From: Streptomyces asiaticus
GTDB lineage: Bacteria; Actinomycetota; Actinomycetes; Streptomycetales; Streptomycetaceae
Length of the DNA: 64,000 bases
Direction of reading: 5' to 3'
Assembly: GCF_018138715.1 (NCBI RefSeq)
Contig: NZ_JAGSHX010000006.1
Coordinates: 4,526,001 to 4,590,000, forward strand
Position numbers and translations under genes: made by a program. The notes below the pieces were generated by a model. That model ran no database searches. It was not told the DNA's origin and saw nothing but the letters and a program-made list of their open reading frames with translations. Of the stretch, positions 53,142-61,190 are shown in pieces. How positions within the stretch are numbered: position 1 is the first letter of the stretch; the number at the start of each line of letters is the position of its first letter.

Positions 53142-53726
53142 ATGACCGAACGACCCGTGGTCAAGCGCACCGCCCGCGCCATTCTCCTCGAGGGTGACAC
53201 CGCGCCCCGCATGATCCTGATCAAGCGCACCAAGCCCGGCCAGGCGCCGTACTGGATCACTCCGGGCGGCGGAATGGAGCCCGAGGACGCGACCGTCGTC
53301 GAGGCCCTGTACCGCGAGGTGGACGAGGAGCTGGGCGCGAAGGTGACGGATGTGGTGCCCGCCTTCGTCGACACCGTCCCGCATCCCGATGGGAGCGCTG
53401 AGGGCGCAGCGGGTGCTGGGGGTGTGGGCCCGACCGGTGCCGGTGCCGGTGCCGGTGCCGGTGCCGGTGCCGGTGCCGGTGCCGGTGCCGGTGCCGGTGC
53501 CGGTGTGAAGGTGCAGCACTTCTTCGTGTGCAGACTCGCCTCGATGGACCTCACCCGGCGGCACGGCCCGGAGGTGGACGAGCCGTGCGGGGAGTACGAG
53601 GTGGTGAGCGTCCCGTTCACCCGCGAGGGGATCGCCTCGGTCGAGGTGGTGCCGCCCTCGCTGCGGGCGTATCTCGACGCCAACATCGAGGGCGTGCTGG
53701 CCCTGCTCGCGGACGACCTCGGCTGA
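53142..53726 (+). CDS. NUDIX hydrolase with an Ala-Gly repeat insertion
   Basis: A 194-residue NUDIX protein; start taken at ATG 53142, with ATG 53133 and GTG 53124 also in frame. The NUDIX box GGGMEPEDATVVEALYRE followed by VDEELG satisfies G-x5-E-x7-REUxEExGU. Between two core strands (about residues 95-126) an (Ala-Gly)n run is coded by a pure hexanucleotide repeat, replacing a normal surface loop. The family hydrolyses nucleoside diphosphates linked to another moiety; substrate unknown. It follows the LysR gene closely. Confidence 0.88.
   Translation: MTERPVVKRTARAILLEGDTAPRMILIKRTKPGQAPYWITPGGGMEPEDATVVEALYREVDEELGAKVTDVVPAFVDTVPHPDGSAEGAAGAGGVGPTGAGAGAGAGAGAGAGAGAGAGAGVKVQHFFVCRLASMDLTRRHGPEVDEPCGEYEVVSVPFTREGIASVEVVPPSLRAYLDANIEGVLALLADDLG
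53434..53505 (+). repeat. Twelve perfect CCGGTG hexanucleotide repeats
   Basis: CCGGTG is repeated 12 times without interruption inside the NUDIX gene. Gain or loss of units keeps the frame and changes the Ala-Gly loop by two residues each. Confidence 0.95.
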
Positions 53727-53810
53727 GCGAGGCGAAGCCCTGCCGGACGGATCATCGCGAACAGGGCCGACAGGGTTGACCTCTATCGCTGACCTCTATC
53801 GGGGCAGGAC

Positions 53811-55187
53811 CTAACGGAACCAGCCGCTGAACGGCTGCTGGGTCTTCCGGGCCGCCCGCTGACGCGCCTCGGCCAGCACCCGCTCGGCCTCCTCCCGCCA
53901 GTCCTCGGGCCCCGCGTCGGGCCGGACCGGCGGCCGGATGGCCGGAGTGAGATCACGCACAACGGAGGGCTCAGCGGCCCGCGGAGCGGGGTCGGCCACC
54001 GCGTCGGCTTGCGCCGCCGGTTCGGGCCGCGCGATCGGCTGGGGCTGTGGCGCCGGTTCGGCGGCCGGAGCCCGAGGGCTCAGGGCACCCAGGGCGCCTT
54101 GAGCAGCCGGGGCCGTCGGGGCGGTCTGGGCAGGCAGGCCCACCGGCCACGAGACCGGTGATGTGGGCGGGGCCGGCGGGATGGCCAGAACCTGAGTGTC
54201 CGAGTCTGTCAGGGGCTGAGGGTCCGGGGCAGCCGGGGCAGCCGGAGCCTGGGGGACCGAGACCTCCAGCTCGGCCTGAGCGGCCGGAAGAGGCCGGGCG
54301 GCCTGGCCCGGCAGGTCCACCGCCCAGGAGGGCCGTGAGACGGGCGGGGCAGCCGGAGCGGGCGGAGCAGGAGGGGCAGCCGGAGCGGGCGGGGCAGGAG
54401 GGGCGAACGGAGCGGGCGGGGCAGGAGGGGCGAACGGAGCAGGCGGCGCAGGAGAGACGGACGAAGCGGGCGGGACCCTGCGGCCCTCGCGGGCCTCCGC
54501 CGCGGCGCCGAAGAAGTCGCCGCCCTTCCGCTTGACGTCGTCCGTCCCCCAGTCCCGCTCCCGGTCGTGCTCGAGGGCCTGGTCACCGGAGGGCCCCCGG
54601 CGCCGGGCGGCGTCGCCACCGCCCGTGCGCCGCTGCGCCGGGACCTTCTGGAGGTGCGGAATGTGCTTGGCGCAGTGGATGTACGCCTCCTCGACGGTCA
54701 CCTCGACCCACACCACCGCGCGCCGCCCCGGCACCGGGTCCACCGGCAGCCCGTGGTGTGCCGCGCGCATCTCGGCGTCCTCCACCACCCGGGCCCGGCC
54801 GTTCACATGCAGCCCGATCCGGTCCCGGAAGAAGTCGACCATGAGAATGCCCAGGTGGGGGTTCTCCTGGATATTGCCGAGGCTGGCCAGGACGCCGTTT
54901 CCCCGGTATTCGGGATAGGCCAGCGTGCGCGTGTCGAGCACTCTCAGAAAGCCGGGCGGACCGGCCCGGAACGTGCTGTCGCACTCCCCGTGCCGGTCGG
55001 AGGTGGCCAGGAAGAACATTTCCTGGCGCTCGATGAACTCCCGCATCCGGACATTCAGGTGATCCAGCACCTGATCGTCGTAGAAGCGGTCGGCGCGGCC
55101 GACGGTGCCCAGTCGCCGCTGTAGATGGTGTTCTCCGTCGCTCCCGGGACGCCACGCGCGGTCGTCCAGGTGCTCCGCACTGTCCAC
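53811..55187 (-). CDS. Pyridoxamine 5'-phosphate oxidase-like protein with long disordered C-terminus
   Basis: The GTG at 55187 starts a 458-residue protein. Residues about 25-190 form a PNPOx-like split barrel (FFLATSDRHGECDSTFRAG, GNVLASLGNIQENPH-like GNGVLASLGNIQENPHLG, IHCAKHIPHLQ), which may bind FMN, F420 or haem. The remaining 270 residues are Pro/Ala-rich low complexity with many APPAP repeats, ending in a short charged helix (EDWREEAERVLAEARQRAARK) and the terminal FSGWFR. Homologous pairs with a flavohaemoglobin-type gene upstream suggest a shared redox or NO role. It follows that gene by 91 bases. Confidence 0.85.
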   Translation of the reverse strand: MDSAEHLDDRAWRPGSDGEHHLQRRLGTVGRADRFYDDQVLDHLNVRMREFIERQEMFFLATSDRHGECDSTFRAGPPGFLRVLDTRTLAYPEYRGNGVLASLGNIQENPHLGILMVDFFRDRIGLHVNGRARVVEDAEMRAAHHGLPVDPVPGRRAVVWVEVTVEEAYIHCAKHIPHLQKVPAQRRTGGGDAARRRGPSGDQALEHDRERDWGTDDVKRKGGDFFGAAAEAREGRRVPPASSVSPAPPAPFAPPAPPAPFAPPAPPAPAAPPAPPAPAAPPVSRPSWAVDLPGQAARPLPAAQAELEVSVPQAPAAPAAPDPQPLTDSDTQVLAIPPAPPTSPVSWPVGLPAQTAPTAPAAQGALGALSPRAPAAEPAPQPQPIARPEPAAQADAVADPAPRAAEPSVVRDLTPAIRPPVRPDAGPEDWREEAERVLAEARQRAARKTQQPFSGWFR

Positions 55188-55278
55188 GGTTCTCGTCCCC
55201 GTCCTGATTCGCCGTCCGGAATCGCCGGAATGCCTGCCTAGTGTTGGTGTTTCGTCGTGTGCCGTCCGTGTCCACGTC

Positions 55279-56835
55279 CTATTCCGCGGCCGCGGCGAGC
55301 TCCTCGATGGAGTCGTGCCGGATGCGGTGCGACGGAATGCCGATGCCCATCAGGGCGTCGACACCGCTGCGGATCATCCCGGGCGGCCCGGAGAGATAGG
55401 CGTCGAACGCGTTCCACGGGCCGTACTGCCGCACGGCGTCGGGCAGCCGACCGCTGAGGCCGTTGGTCGGGCCGTCGGAGACGACGGGACGGACCGCGAG
55501 CCACGGATGCTTCTGGGCCAGCCGCAGCATGGTGTCGATGTCGTACAGATCGTGATCGTTGCGGGCGCCGTAGAAGACCTCGACCGGACGGTGGCGGCCG
55601 TGGTCGGCGACGTCCTCGACCAGCGCCTTGATCGGCGCGATACCGGTGCCGCCGCCGAGGCAGAGCAGCCCGTTGTCGCTGGCGTGGTCGACCGTCATGG
55701 AACCGGCGGGGGGCCCGAGGCGGATCACATCGCCGGGGCGGGCCCGGTGCACCAGCGCGGAGGACACCCATCCGGCCGGGACGGCCTTCACATGGAAGGA
55801 GAGCAGCCCGTCGGAGCGTGGCGCGGCGGCGAATGAATAGTGCCGCCAGACCCGCGGCCACCAGGGCGTTTCCAGTGAGGTGTACTGGCCCGCCAGAAAG
55901 GGGTACGGCTGGTCCGGGCGGACGGTGATCACGGCGATGTCGTGGGTGCGCAGCTCATGCCCGACTACCTCGGCCTGCCACCACGCGGGGGCGATCAGCT
56001 CGTCCTCGGCGGCCGAGTCGATCATGATCTGGGAGATCGCGGTGTAGGCCCGCACCCAGGCGGCCTCGGCCTCGTCGTTCCAGGTGGTGACGGCGTAGCG
56101 GGTGAGCGCGCCGATCAGGCACTCGCCGACGGCGGGGTAGTGCTCGGGCTGGGTGCCGTACTTACGGTGGCCGCGGCCGAGCCGGGAGAGGAACTCGGTG
56201 AGGATGTCGGGGTCGTCGATGAGCCGGGCGGCGGTGAGGATCGCCTTGAACAGCCGGTCGCGCTGGGCGTCCATCGCGGCGGGGAAGAGCGGCCGCAGCT
56301 CGGGGTGCTGGACGAAGAGCAGCGCGTAGAAGTACGAGGTGACTTTGTCGCTGATGGGCTCGACCTCGGCCATGGTGCGGCGCAGCAGGATCGCGTCGGG
56401 CGAGGCGGTCTCGGGGACGGCGAACGGCGAGTCGGGGCCGGGCCGGACGTCCTGCGGGGCCGGGGCGACCTCGTCGGGGCGCTGATGCTCCTCGCGCCCG
56501 CGGGCGGCGGGGCCGGGGGCGGCAGGGCCGTGCCCCGCGGGGCCGGGGGCCCGGCGGTCGTCCGGGCGGCGGTCGTCCGTACGGCGGTCCGTACGGCGGT
56601 CGCCCGCTCCCGGGCCGGGCGCGGGGGCCGGCTCCGCGGGCGCACGGCGGTCGGCTTCGGTGCCGACCGGCCGTATCGGGTTCACCGGGCGGCTGGGCGC
56701 GCGCTCTTCGCTCTGCTGGTCCGGGGACCTGCGGTCGTCGGCCGGTTTCCTGCTCGGGGTGAACCAGCCCCAGTCGCCACTGTTTCCGCCGGAGCCGTCG
56801 CTTCCGGCCGACGATGTGGTGGTCGGAGCGTCCAT
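55279..56835 (-). CDS. Flavohaemoglobin-type protein (globin + FAD/NAD reductase) with disordered N-terminus
   Basis: A 518-residue protein. Residues 1-145 are disordered (Asp/Arg/Pro-rich; DRRTDRRTDDRRPDDRR) after an initial GDWGWF motif. The globin domain (about 150-275) has the proximal His in GRGHRKYGTQPEHYPAVGE. The reductase domain follows: FAD-binding WRHYSFAAAP (RxYS-type), the GGTGIAP NAD-binding loop, and DAYLSGPPGMI. Flavohaemoglobins detoxify NO to nitrate using O2 and NAD(P)H. The long N-terminal extension is unusual. First gene of a likely operon with the PNPOx-like protein. Confidence 0.9.
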   Translation of the reverse strand: MDAPTTTSSAGSDGSGGNSGDWGWFTPSRKPADDRRSPDQQSEERAPSRPVNPIRPVGTEADRRAPAEPAPAPGPGAGDRRTDRRTDDRRPDDRRAPGPAGHGPAAPGPAARGREEHQRPDEVAPAPQDVRPGPDSPFAVPETASPDAILLRRTMAEVEPISDKVTSYFYALLFVQHPELRPLFPAAMDAQRDRLFKAILTAARLIDDPDILTEFLSRLGRGHRKYGTQPEHYPAVGECLIGALTRYAVTTWNDEAEAAWVRAYTAISQIMIDSAAEDELIAPAWWQAEVVGHELRTHDIAVITVRPDQPYPFLAGQYTSLETPWWPRVWRHYSFAAAPRSDGLLSFHVKAVPAGWVSSALVHRARPGDVIRLGPPAGSMTVDHASDNGLLCLGGGTGIAPIKALVEDVADHGRHRPVEVFYGARNDHDLYDIDTMLRLAQKHPWLAVRPVVSDGPTNGLSGRLPDAVRQYGPWNAFDAYLSGPPGMIRSGVDALMGIGIPSHRIRHDSIEELAAAAE

Positions 56836-57184
56836 GGTTGCCTCGCCTCGAACATCTTTCTGTCGGTCTTCGCACTTCCGCTGCCGGAATGTGCCCGCAA
56901 TTCCCCGTCCTGGTGCACTGGTTCAAGCGAGAATGGTCGTGCCGACCTTCTCTGCGACTCTTCCGGGCAGCATGCCATGCTCGTTCCCCGCGCCGGGCGC
57001 ATAGCCCGAAGTCCGGGAAACGGGAGTTGTGTTCCCGTTATGCTGGTTGGCCTGGGATGCCCGTTCTGACCCCGTTACAGCATGCCGCACGGAACCGGAC
57101 CCGACCCTACCGGCCCCGGATGAATTCACAAGCCCCAAGTACCCCACATCTGTTACACCCACCAACTCATGTAATTACCGATAG
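56836..57184. promoter_or_regulatory. Spacer upstream of the flavohaemoglobin gene
   Basis: 349 bases with no supported gene, between the HAD-IB stop and the flavohaemoglobin start. The distal part is AT-rich and includes GTAATTAC (57171-57178), a perfect palindrome, next to GATAGTTAC. It must hold the promoter for the leftward operon; no NsrR- or Rex-type site is recognised. Confidence 0.5.
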
Positions 57185-57817
57185 TTACGTGCGGTTACCC
57201 ATCAATTCGTAAGCCTCTCGGAGATCACGACCGGCATAGGCGTGGGATGCGATTTCGCTCACATGGTGGTCGGCGTTCACGGCGACCGAGACCGGCACCA
57301 CGGTGAACAGTTCGGCGTCCGAGAGGGAATCCCCGTAGGCCACACAGTGATCCCTGGTCAAGCCGAACTTCGTACAGAGTTCATCGGCGATCCGGACCTT
57401 CGCGGCCGGGGTCAGGATGCCCGCCGGATCCACCGGCTCCCGGAACGGCACGGCGGGCCACGTCGAGCCGTACGTGGCGTCCGCGCCCCACTCCAGCAGC
57501 CGCGACACGAAGAAGCCCGGCGAGAGCGAAATCACCGCACAGCGCTCGCCCCGCGCCCGGATGTCCGCCCACACCTCACGGATCCCGGCCAGCCACGGCG
57601 CCCCCTCGAACGCCGCCGCCACATGCTCCTCCGTCAGCGCCTCCCACAGCGCACAGGCCCGCTCCGCGAACTGGGCCGTCGTCAGCTCCCCGCCCGCGAA
57701 CGCCCGCTCCAGCGCCGCGATCTCCCGCTCCAGACCGAGCTGCCGGGAGATCTCGATCGCGGCGGCCGAGCCGTGGATGAGCGTCCCGTCCAGATCGAAC
57801 AGATGCAGTCTGGTCAT
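57185..57817 (-). CDS. HAD-IB-type phosphatase (SerB-like)
   Basis: A 210-residue HAD enzyme starting at ATG 57817. Motif I is FDLDGTLIHGS, the cap contains FAERACALWEAL, motif II is ISLSPGFF, the lysine motif is in TPAAKVRIADEL and motif IV is YGDSLSDAELF. This is the IB subgroup that includes phosphoserine phosphatase and polyphosphate/phospholipid-linked phosphatases. Substrate not identifiable. Its promoter is in the repeat-containing spacer upstream at 57818-58033, divergent from the next gene. Confidence 0.88.
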   Translation of the reverse strand: MTRLHLFDLDGTLIHGSAAAIEISRQLGLEREIAALERAFAGGELTTAQFAERACALWEALTEEHVAAAFEGAPWLAGIREVWADIRARGERCAVISLSPGFFVSRLLEWGADATYGSTWPAVPFREPVDPAGILTPAAKVRIADELCTKFGLTRDHCVAYGDSLSDAELFTVVPVSVAVNADHHVSEIASHAYAGRDLREAYELMGNRT

Positions 57818-57880
57818 ACCGGCTGAGCGTAGATGCACCTTCCGGCCATCACCGCCCCGGCCCCGCGCCGACGGCCCGGC

Positions 57881-57953
57881 CCGGAGCCGTAGCGCCGACC
57901 CGGAGCCGTAGCACCGGCCCGGAGCCGTAGCACCGGCCCGGAGCCGCACCGGT
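57881..57953. repeat. 19-bp tandem repeats, nearly four copies
   Basis: CCCGGAGCCGTAGCACCGG repeats at 57881 (three changes), 57900 and 57919, with a shorter copy from 57938. It lies in the divergent promoter region of the HAD-IB gene and the following membrane protein gene. Confidence 0.85.
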
Positions 57954-58033
57954 TCGCCCGCGCCGCCGGGAGTACGCGCGGATACTTCCGCCGTCAGACG
58001 CCCCGGGGGCCGCGGCGCCGCCACGGTGAGGGC

Positions 58034-58540
58034 ATGCGGCAACTCACCCGCCCCGCGCGCCGGGGCCTCCTCGTCGTTCATGTCGTCGTCTCCGTCGGGT
58101 GGCTCGGGCTGACCCTCGGGGTGCTGGCTCTGGGGATCACCGGGGCCACGGCCGGCTCGGCCGATGAGGCCGGGGCGGCCTACCGGTCCATGAATGTGCT
58201 GGGCGACTGGCTGCTGATCCCGATCAGCCTGCTGTCGCTGGTCAGCGGGACCGTGCTGTCGCTGGGGACGCCCTGGGGGCTGGCGCGCCACCGGTGGGTG
58301 TATGTGAAGTTCTGGCTGACGATGATCACCACCGCCGCCACGGCGTTCGCCCTGCGCGCCCGGATCGACTCCGCGATGGCCGATGTGGTGGCGGGGCGGG
58401 CGGTCGGGGCGACGACGGATCTGATCCTGGCGCCGTCGGTCAGCCTGGGCGTCTATACCTTTCTCACCGCGATCTCGGTGATCAAGCCCTGGGGGCTGAC
58501 CGCCCGGGGACGGCGACTGCGGGCGACAAAGCGCCGATAA
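58034..58540 (+). CDS. Small membrane protein with four helices (DUF2269-like)
   Basis: A 168-residue protein with four predicted helices. It begins RRGLLVVHVVVSVGWLGLTLG, with the conserved His near the start of helix 1, and has the loop TPWGLARHRWVYVKFWLTM. The layout resembles DUF2269 membrane proteins, whose function is unknown. GGTGAGG precedes the ATG. A MarR gene follows after 67 bases on the same strand, so a small regulator/membrane-protein operon is possible. Confidence 0.75.
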   Translation: MRQLTRPARRGLLVVHVVVSVGWLGLTLGVLALGITGATAGSADEAGAAYRSMNVLGDWLLIPISLLSLVSGTVLSLGTPWGLARHRWVYVKFWLTMITTAATAFALRARIDSAMADVVAGRAVGATTDLILAPSVSLGVYTFLTAISVIKPWGLTARGRRLRATKRR

Positions 58541-58607
58541 TTGCATACGCGGTCTTTTTCATCCCTGGACTATCCTGGAATCCGCTCACCCACCAAGGAG
58601 GGGTTCC

Positions 58608-59087
58608 ATGCCGGACGAACCGCACGGCGCCGTCGCCCCGCCCGCAGAACAGGCCCTGGCCCAGGGCTGGTGCGCCCTGTCCTCCCTGCACGGCCGGATA
58701 GAGACGCATATCGAGCGTGCGTTGCAGGCCAGGCACGATCTGAGCGTCCGCGAATTCTCCGTGCTCAACGTACTCAGCGGGCAGCACGACGGCGACGGCG
58801 GACATCTACAGATGAAGCAGCTCGCCGACTCCGTCGTACTCAGCCAGAGCGCCACGACCCGGCTGGTCACCCGGCTTGAGGACCGCGGTCTGCTCGCCCG
58901 CTACATCTGCCCCGGCGACCGCCGCGGCATCTACACCAACGTCAGCGACGAGGGGCTGAAGCTCCTGGAGGAGGCGCGGCCGACGCATGACACCGCGCTG
59001 CGCGAGGCCCTCACCGAGGCCGCCCGGCGGCCGGAGCTGGCGCCCCTCGTCGCCGCTGTGGAGGGGCTGACCGGCACCACGTGCTGA
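58608..59087 (+). CDS. MarR-family transcriptional regulator
   Basis: A 159-residue winged-helix protein with AAGGAGG ahead of the ATG. The DNA-binding part LADSVVLSQSATTRLVTRLEDRGLL and wing CPGDRRGIYTNVSDEGLKLL are typical. MarR proteins respond to phenolic or oxidant ligands by releasing their operators. One cysteine occurs in the wing (ICPGDRR). Nearby targets could be the membrane protein upstream or the GNAT gene downstream; no operator was identified. Confidence 0.92.
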   Translation: MPDEPHGAVAPPAEQALAQGWCALSSLHGRIETHIERALQARHDLSVREFSVLNVLSGQHDGDGGHLQMKQLADSVVLSQSATTRLVTRLEDRGLLARYICPGDRRGIYTNVSDEGLKLLEEARPTHDTALREALTEAARRPELAPLVAAVEGLTGTTC

Positions 59088-59204
59088 CGGGCACCACGTG
59101 CTGATGGGCCGGACGCGCTGATCCCGGAACGTGCTGAGCCCCGGTGGCCCGTGGGCCCGTCGCCGCCGTCCGGGGCTCGCGGGCCCCGGCGTAGGCTCCA
59201 CCGC

Positions 59205-59660
59205 ATGAGCGACTTCGAGATACGGCGCGCGACCGTCGATGACATCCCGGCGATCGTGGCCCTGCTGGCGGACGACCCGCTCGGCGCCGGCCGGGAGTCC
59301 CCGGACGACCTGGCCCCGTACCGCGCCGCCTTCGAGCGGCTGGACTCGGATCCCCAGCAGCGGCTGGTCGTCGCGGTCCGGGAGGGCCGCACCGTCGGCA
59401 CCCTCCAGCTGACCGTGATCCCCGGGCTGTCGCGGCGCGGCGCCACGCGCTCGATCATCGAAGGCGTCCGGATCCACTCCGAGGAGCGCGGCGGCGGGCT
59501 CGGCACCCAGCTGATCGAATGGGCCGTCGAGGAGTCGCGCCGCGAGGGGTGCGCGCTGGTGCAGCTCACCTCGGACACGACCCGTATCGACGCCCACCGC
59601 TTCTACGAGCGGCTCGGCTTCGAGGCCAGCCACATCGGCTTCAAACTGCCGCTGGCCTGA
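59205..59660 (+). CDS. GNAT-family N-acetyltransferase
   Basis: A 151-residue acetyltransferase. Motif A, the acetyl-CoA pyrophosphate loop, reads IHSEERGGGLGTQLIEW, and motif B contains HRFYERLGFEAS. The acceptor is unknown. The TAGGCT box at 59192-59197 ends seven bases before the ATG with no Shine-Dalgarno, so the message is probably leaderless. Confidence 0.9.
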   Translation: MSDFEIRRATVDDIPAIVALLADDPLGAGRESPDDLAPYRAAFERLDSDPQQRLVVAVREGRTVGTLQLTVIPGLSRRGATRSIIEGVRIHSEERGGGLGTQLIEWAVEESRREGCALVQLTSDTTRIDAHRFYERLGFEASHIGFKLPLA

Positions 59661-59692
59661 ACTGCCCCGGTCTCACCTCCCCGTCGGCGGCC

Positions 59693-60987
59693 TCACAGGG
59701 TCGCGAGGTCGACGGCCTCGGCCATCCGCCGGTAGCCCGCGTCGTTCGGGTGCTTGAAGTCGCCCGAGTCGTACGCCGGGTTCAGCCGCAGCGGATCGGA
59801 CGGCGCGGCCATGACCTCCGCGAAGTCGACGACCGCGTCGAAGGGGCCCGAGGTGCGGATCCACTCGTTGATCGCGGTGCGCTTCGCCTCGGAGCGCGGG
59901 GTGTGGTACTCGGCGCCCTTGAACGGGAGGATCGTCCCGCCGATGACCTTGATCCCACGGGTGTGGGCGAGAGCGATCAGCTCCCGGTAACCGGCGATCA
60001 CCTCATCGGCCGACACCTGTGGATTGGGCTTGTAGGTGGGCAGCTCGACCTCGCTGAAGCCGATGTCGTTGAGCCCCTCGAGCAGGATCACCGACCGTAC
60101 GCCCGGCTTGTCCAGGACATCGCGCCGGAAGCGGGCGCCCGCCCGGTCCCCGTACCAGGCCGAGTCGTGCAGCAGCAGATTGCCGCCGATCCCGGAGTTG
60201 AGGACGGGGCGCGGGGTGCCCGCTGCCGCGAGGCGCCCGGCCAGCAGGTCCGGCCAGCGGTGGTCGGCGTCGTAGGTCGAGCCGAAGCCGTCGGTGATCG
60301 AGTCGCCGAAGGCCACCACCGCCCCCGGCCGCCGGGGGCCGCCGGTGACCTCGACATCCGAGAGGTAGTACCAGGAGTGGGTGGTCTCGGTGAAGGCCGC
60401 CCCGGCACGGTCGGCGCGGTGGTCGCCGTCCGCGCGGAAGCTGCGGCCGTACGCCTGGGCGTGGAAGGTGGCGGGGCCGGTCGGGCGTCGAAGTACAGCG
60501 TGACCGTGACCGGCTGACGGGCCGCCACGCGCAGCGGGGCCGCGTCGCTCACCGTCTCCCCGCCCGCCCCGATCTCCACCGAACGCCGGTGCCCGAAGGT
60601 CAGCGTGCGCAGGCTCGCGCCATGGACGGCGGCGCCGTGCGCGCTACGGGCGATGGTCGCGCCCGCGATCCGCAGCGGGGTGGTGCCATAGCGGTTCGAC
60701 AGCCTGATCCGGGCGGCCGTGCCGCCGCCGGTGACCCGGACGACCTGACGCAGGGTCTGGGCGGTGCGCTCGGCGAAGCCGGTCTCGGCCCAGTTCTTCT
60801 CGAAGCCCGAGCTGGGGCGCTGCACGGGGGCGGCCCACCCGGCCGACCAGACGGTCCCCGGCCGGTCACGGCCGGCCGCCGGGCCGCCGGACCGGGCGGT
60901 GGCCGTCCCGGAGGCGCCCACGGAGGCGGCCATGACGCTGGTGAGGGCTAGCAGGGAGGCGCTGAGACGAAGCGTGGACGAGCGCAC
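59693..60987 (-). pseudogene. Frameshifted secreted GDSL/SGNH esterase
   Basis: Two overlapping frames make up one esterase. The N-terminal part (GTG 60987) gives a signal peptide (SASLLALTSVMAASVGASG), then a beta-rich domain ending VTVTLYFDA. The sequence continues sensibly only in the next frame, as TGPATFHAQAYGRSF and then VVAFGDSITDGF (Ser), GIGGNLLL, GLNDIGF and DFKHPNDAGY (Asp-His). The join is at about 60479-60487, near the GCCCGACC run, where one base appears to be missing. The total of 1295 bases is one short of a multiple of three. A sequencing error would restore a normal 431-residue enzyme; otherwise it is inactive. Confidence 0.8.
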
Positions 60988-61190
60988 GGCGGGGCTCCTG
61001 GGGGAGGGGCGGATGGGACCGGAGACCAACCTGCCGCCCGCCGGACCGCCGACCCAGACCCCAGCCGTGCGTACCACCGGCAGGGTCAGGCTAGGGCCGC
61101 CGGATCCTCAGCACCCCGCCGGAACACTCCGCCGGACGCGGCACCCCGCTCCCGCCCGCCACCTCTCCTCAGAGTGCGCGCCACCTCCCC

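Noticed and set aside
53009..53755. Minus-strand open frame across the NUDIX gene
   Set aside because: The repeat CCGGTG is open on both strands; only the plus frame has a complete NUDIX box.
56923..57165. 80-codon open frame upstream of the flavohaemoglobin gene
   Set aside because: No ribosome site and no coding signal; it lies in the presumed promoter region.
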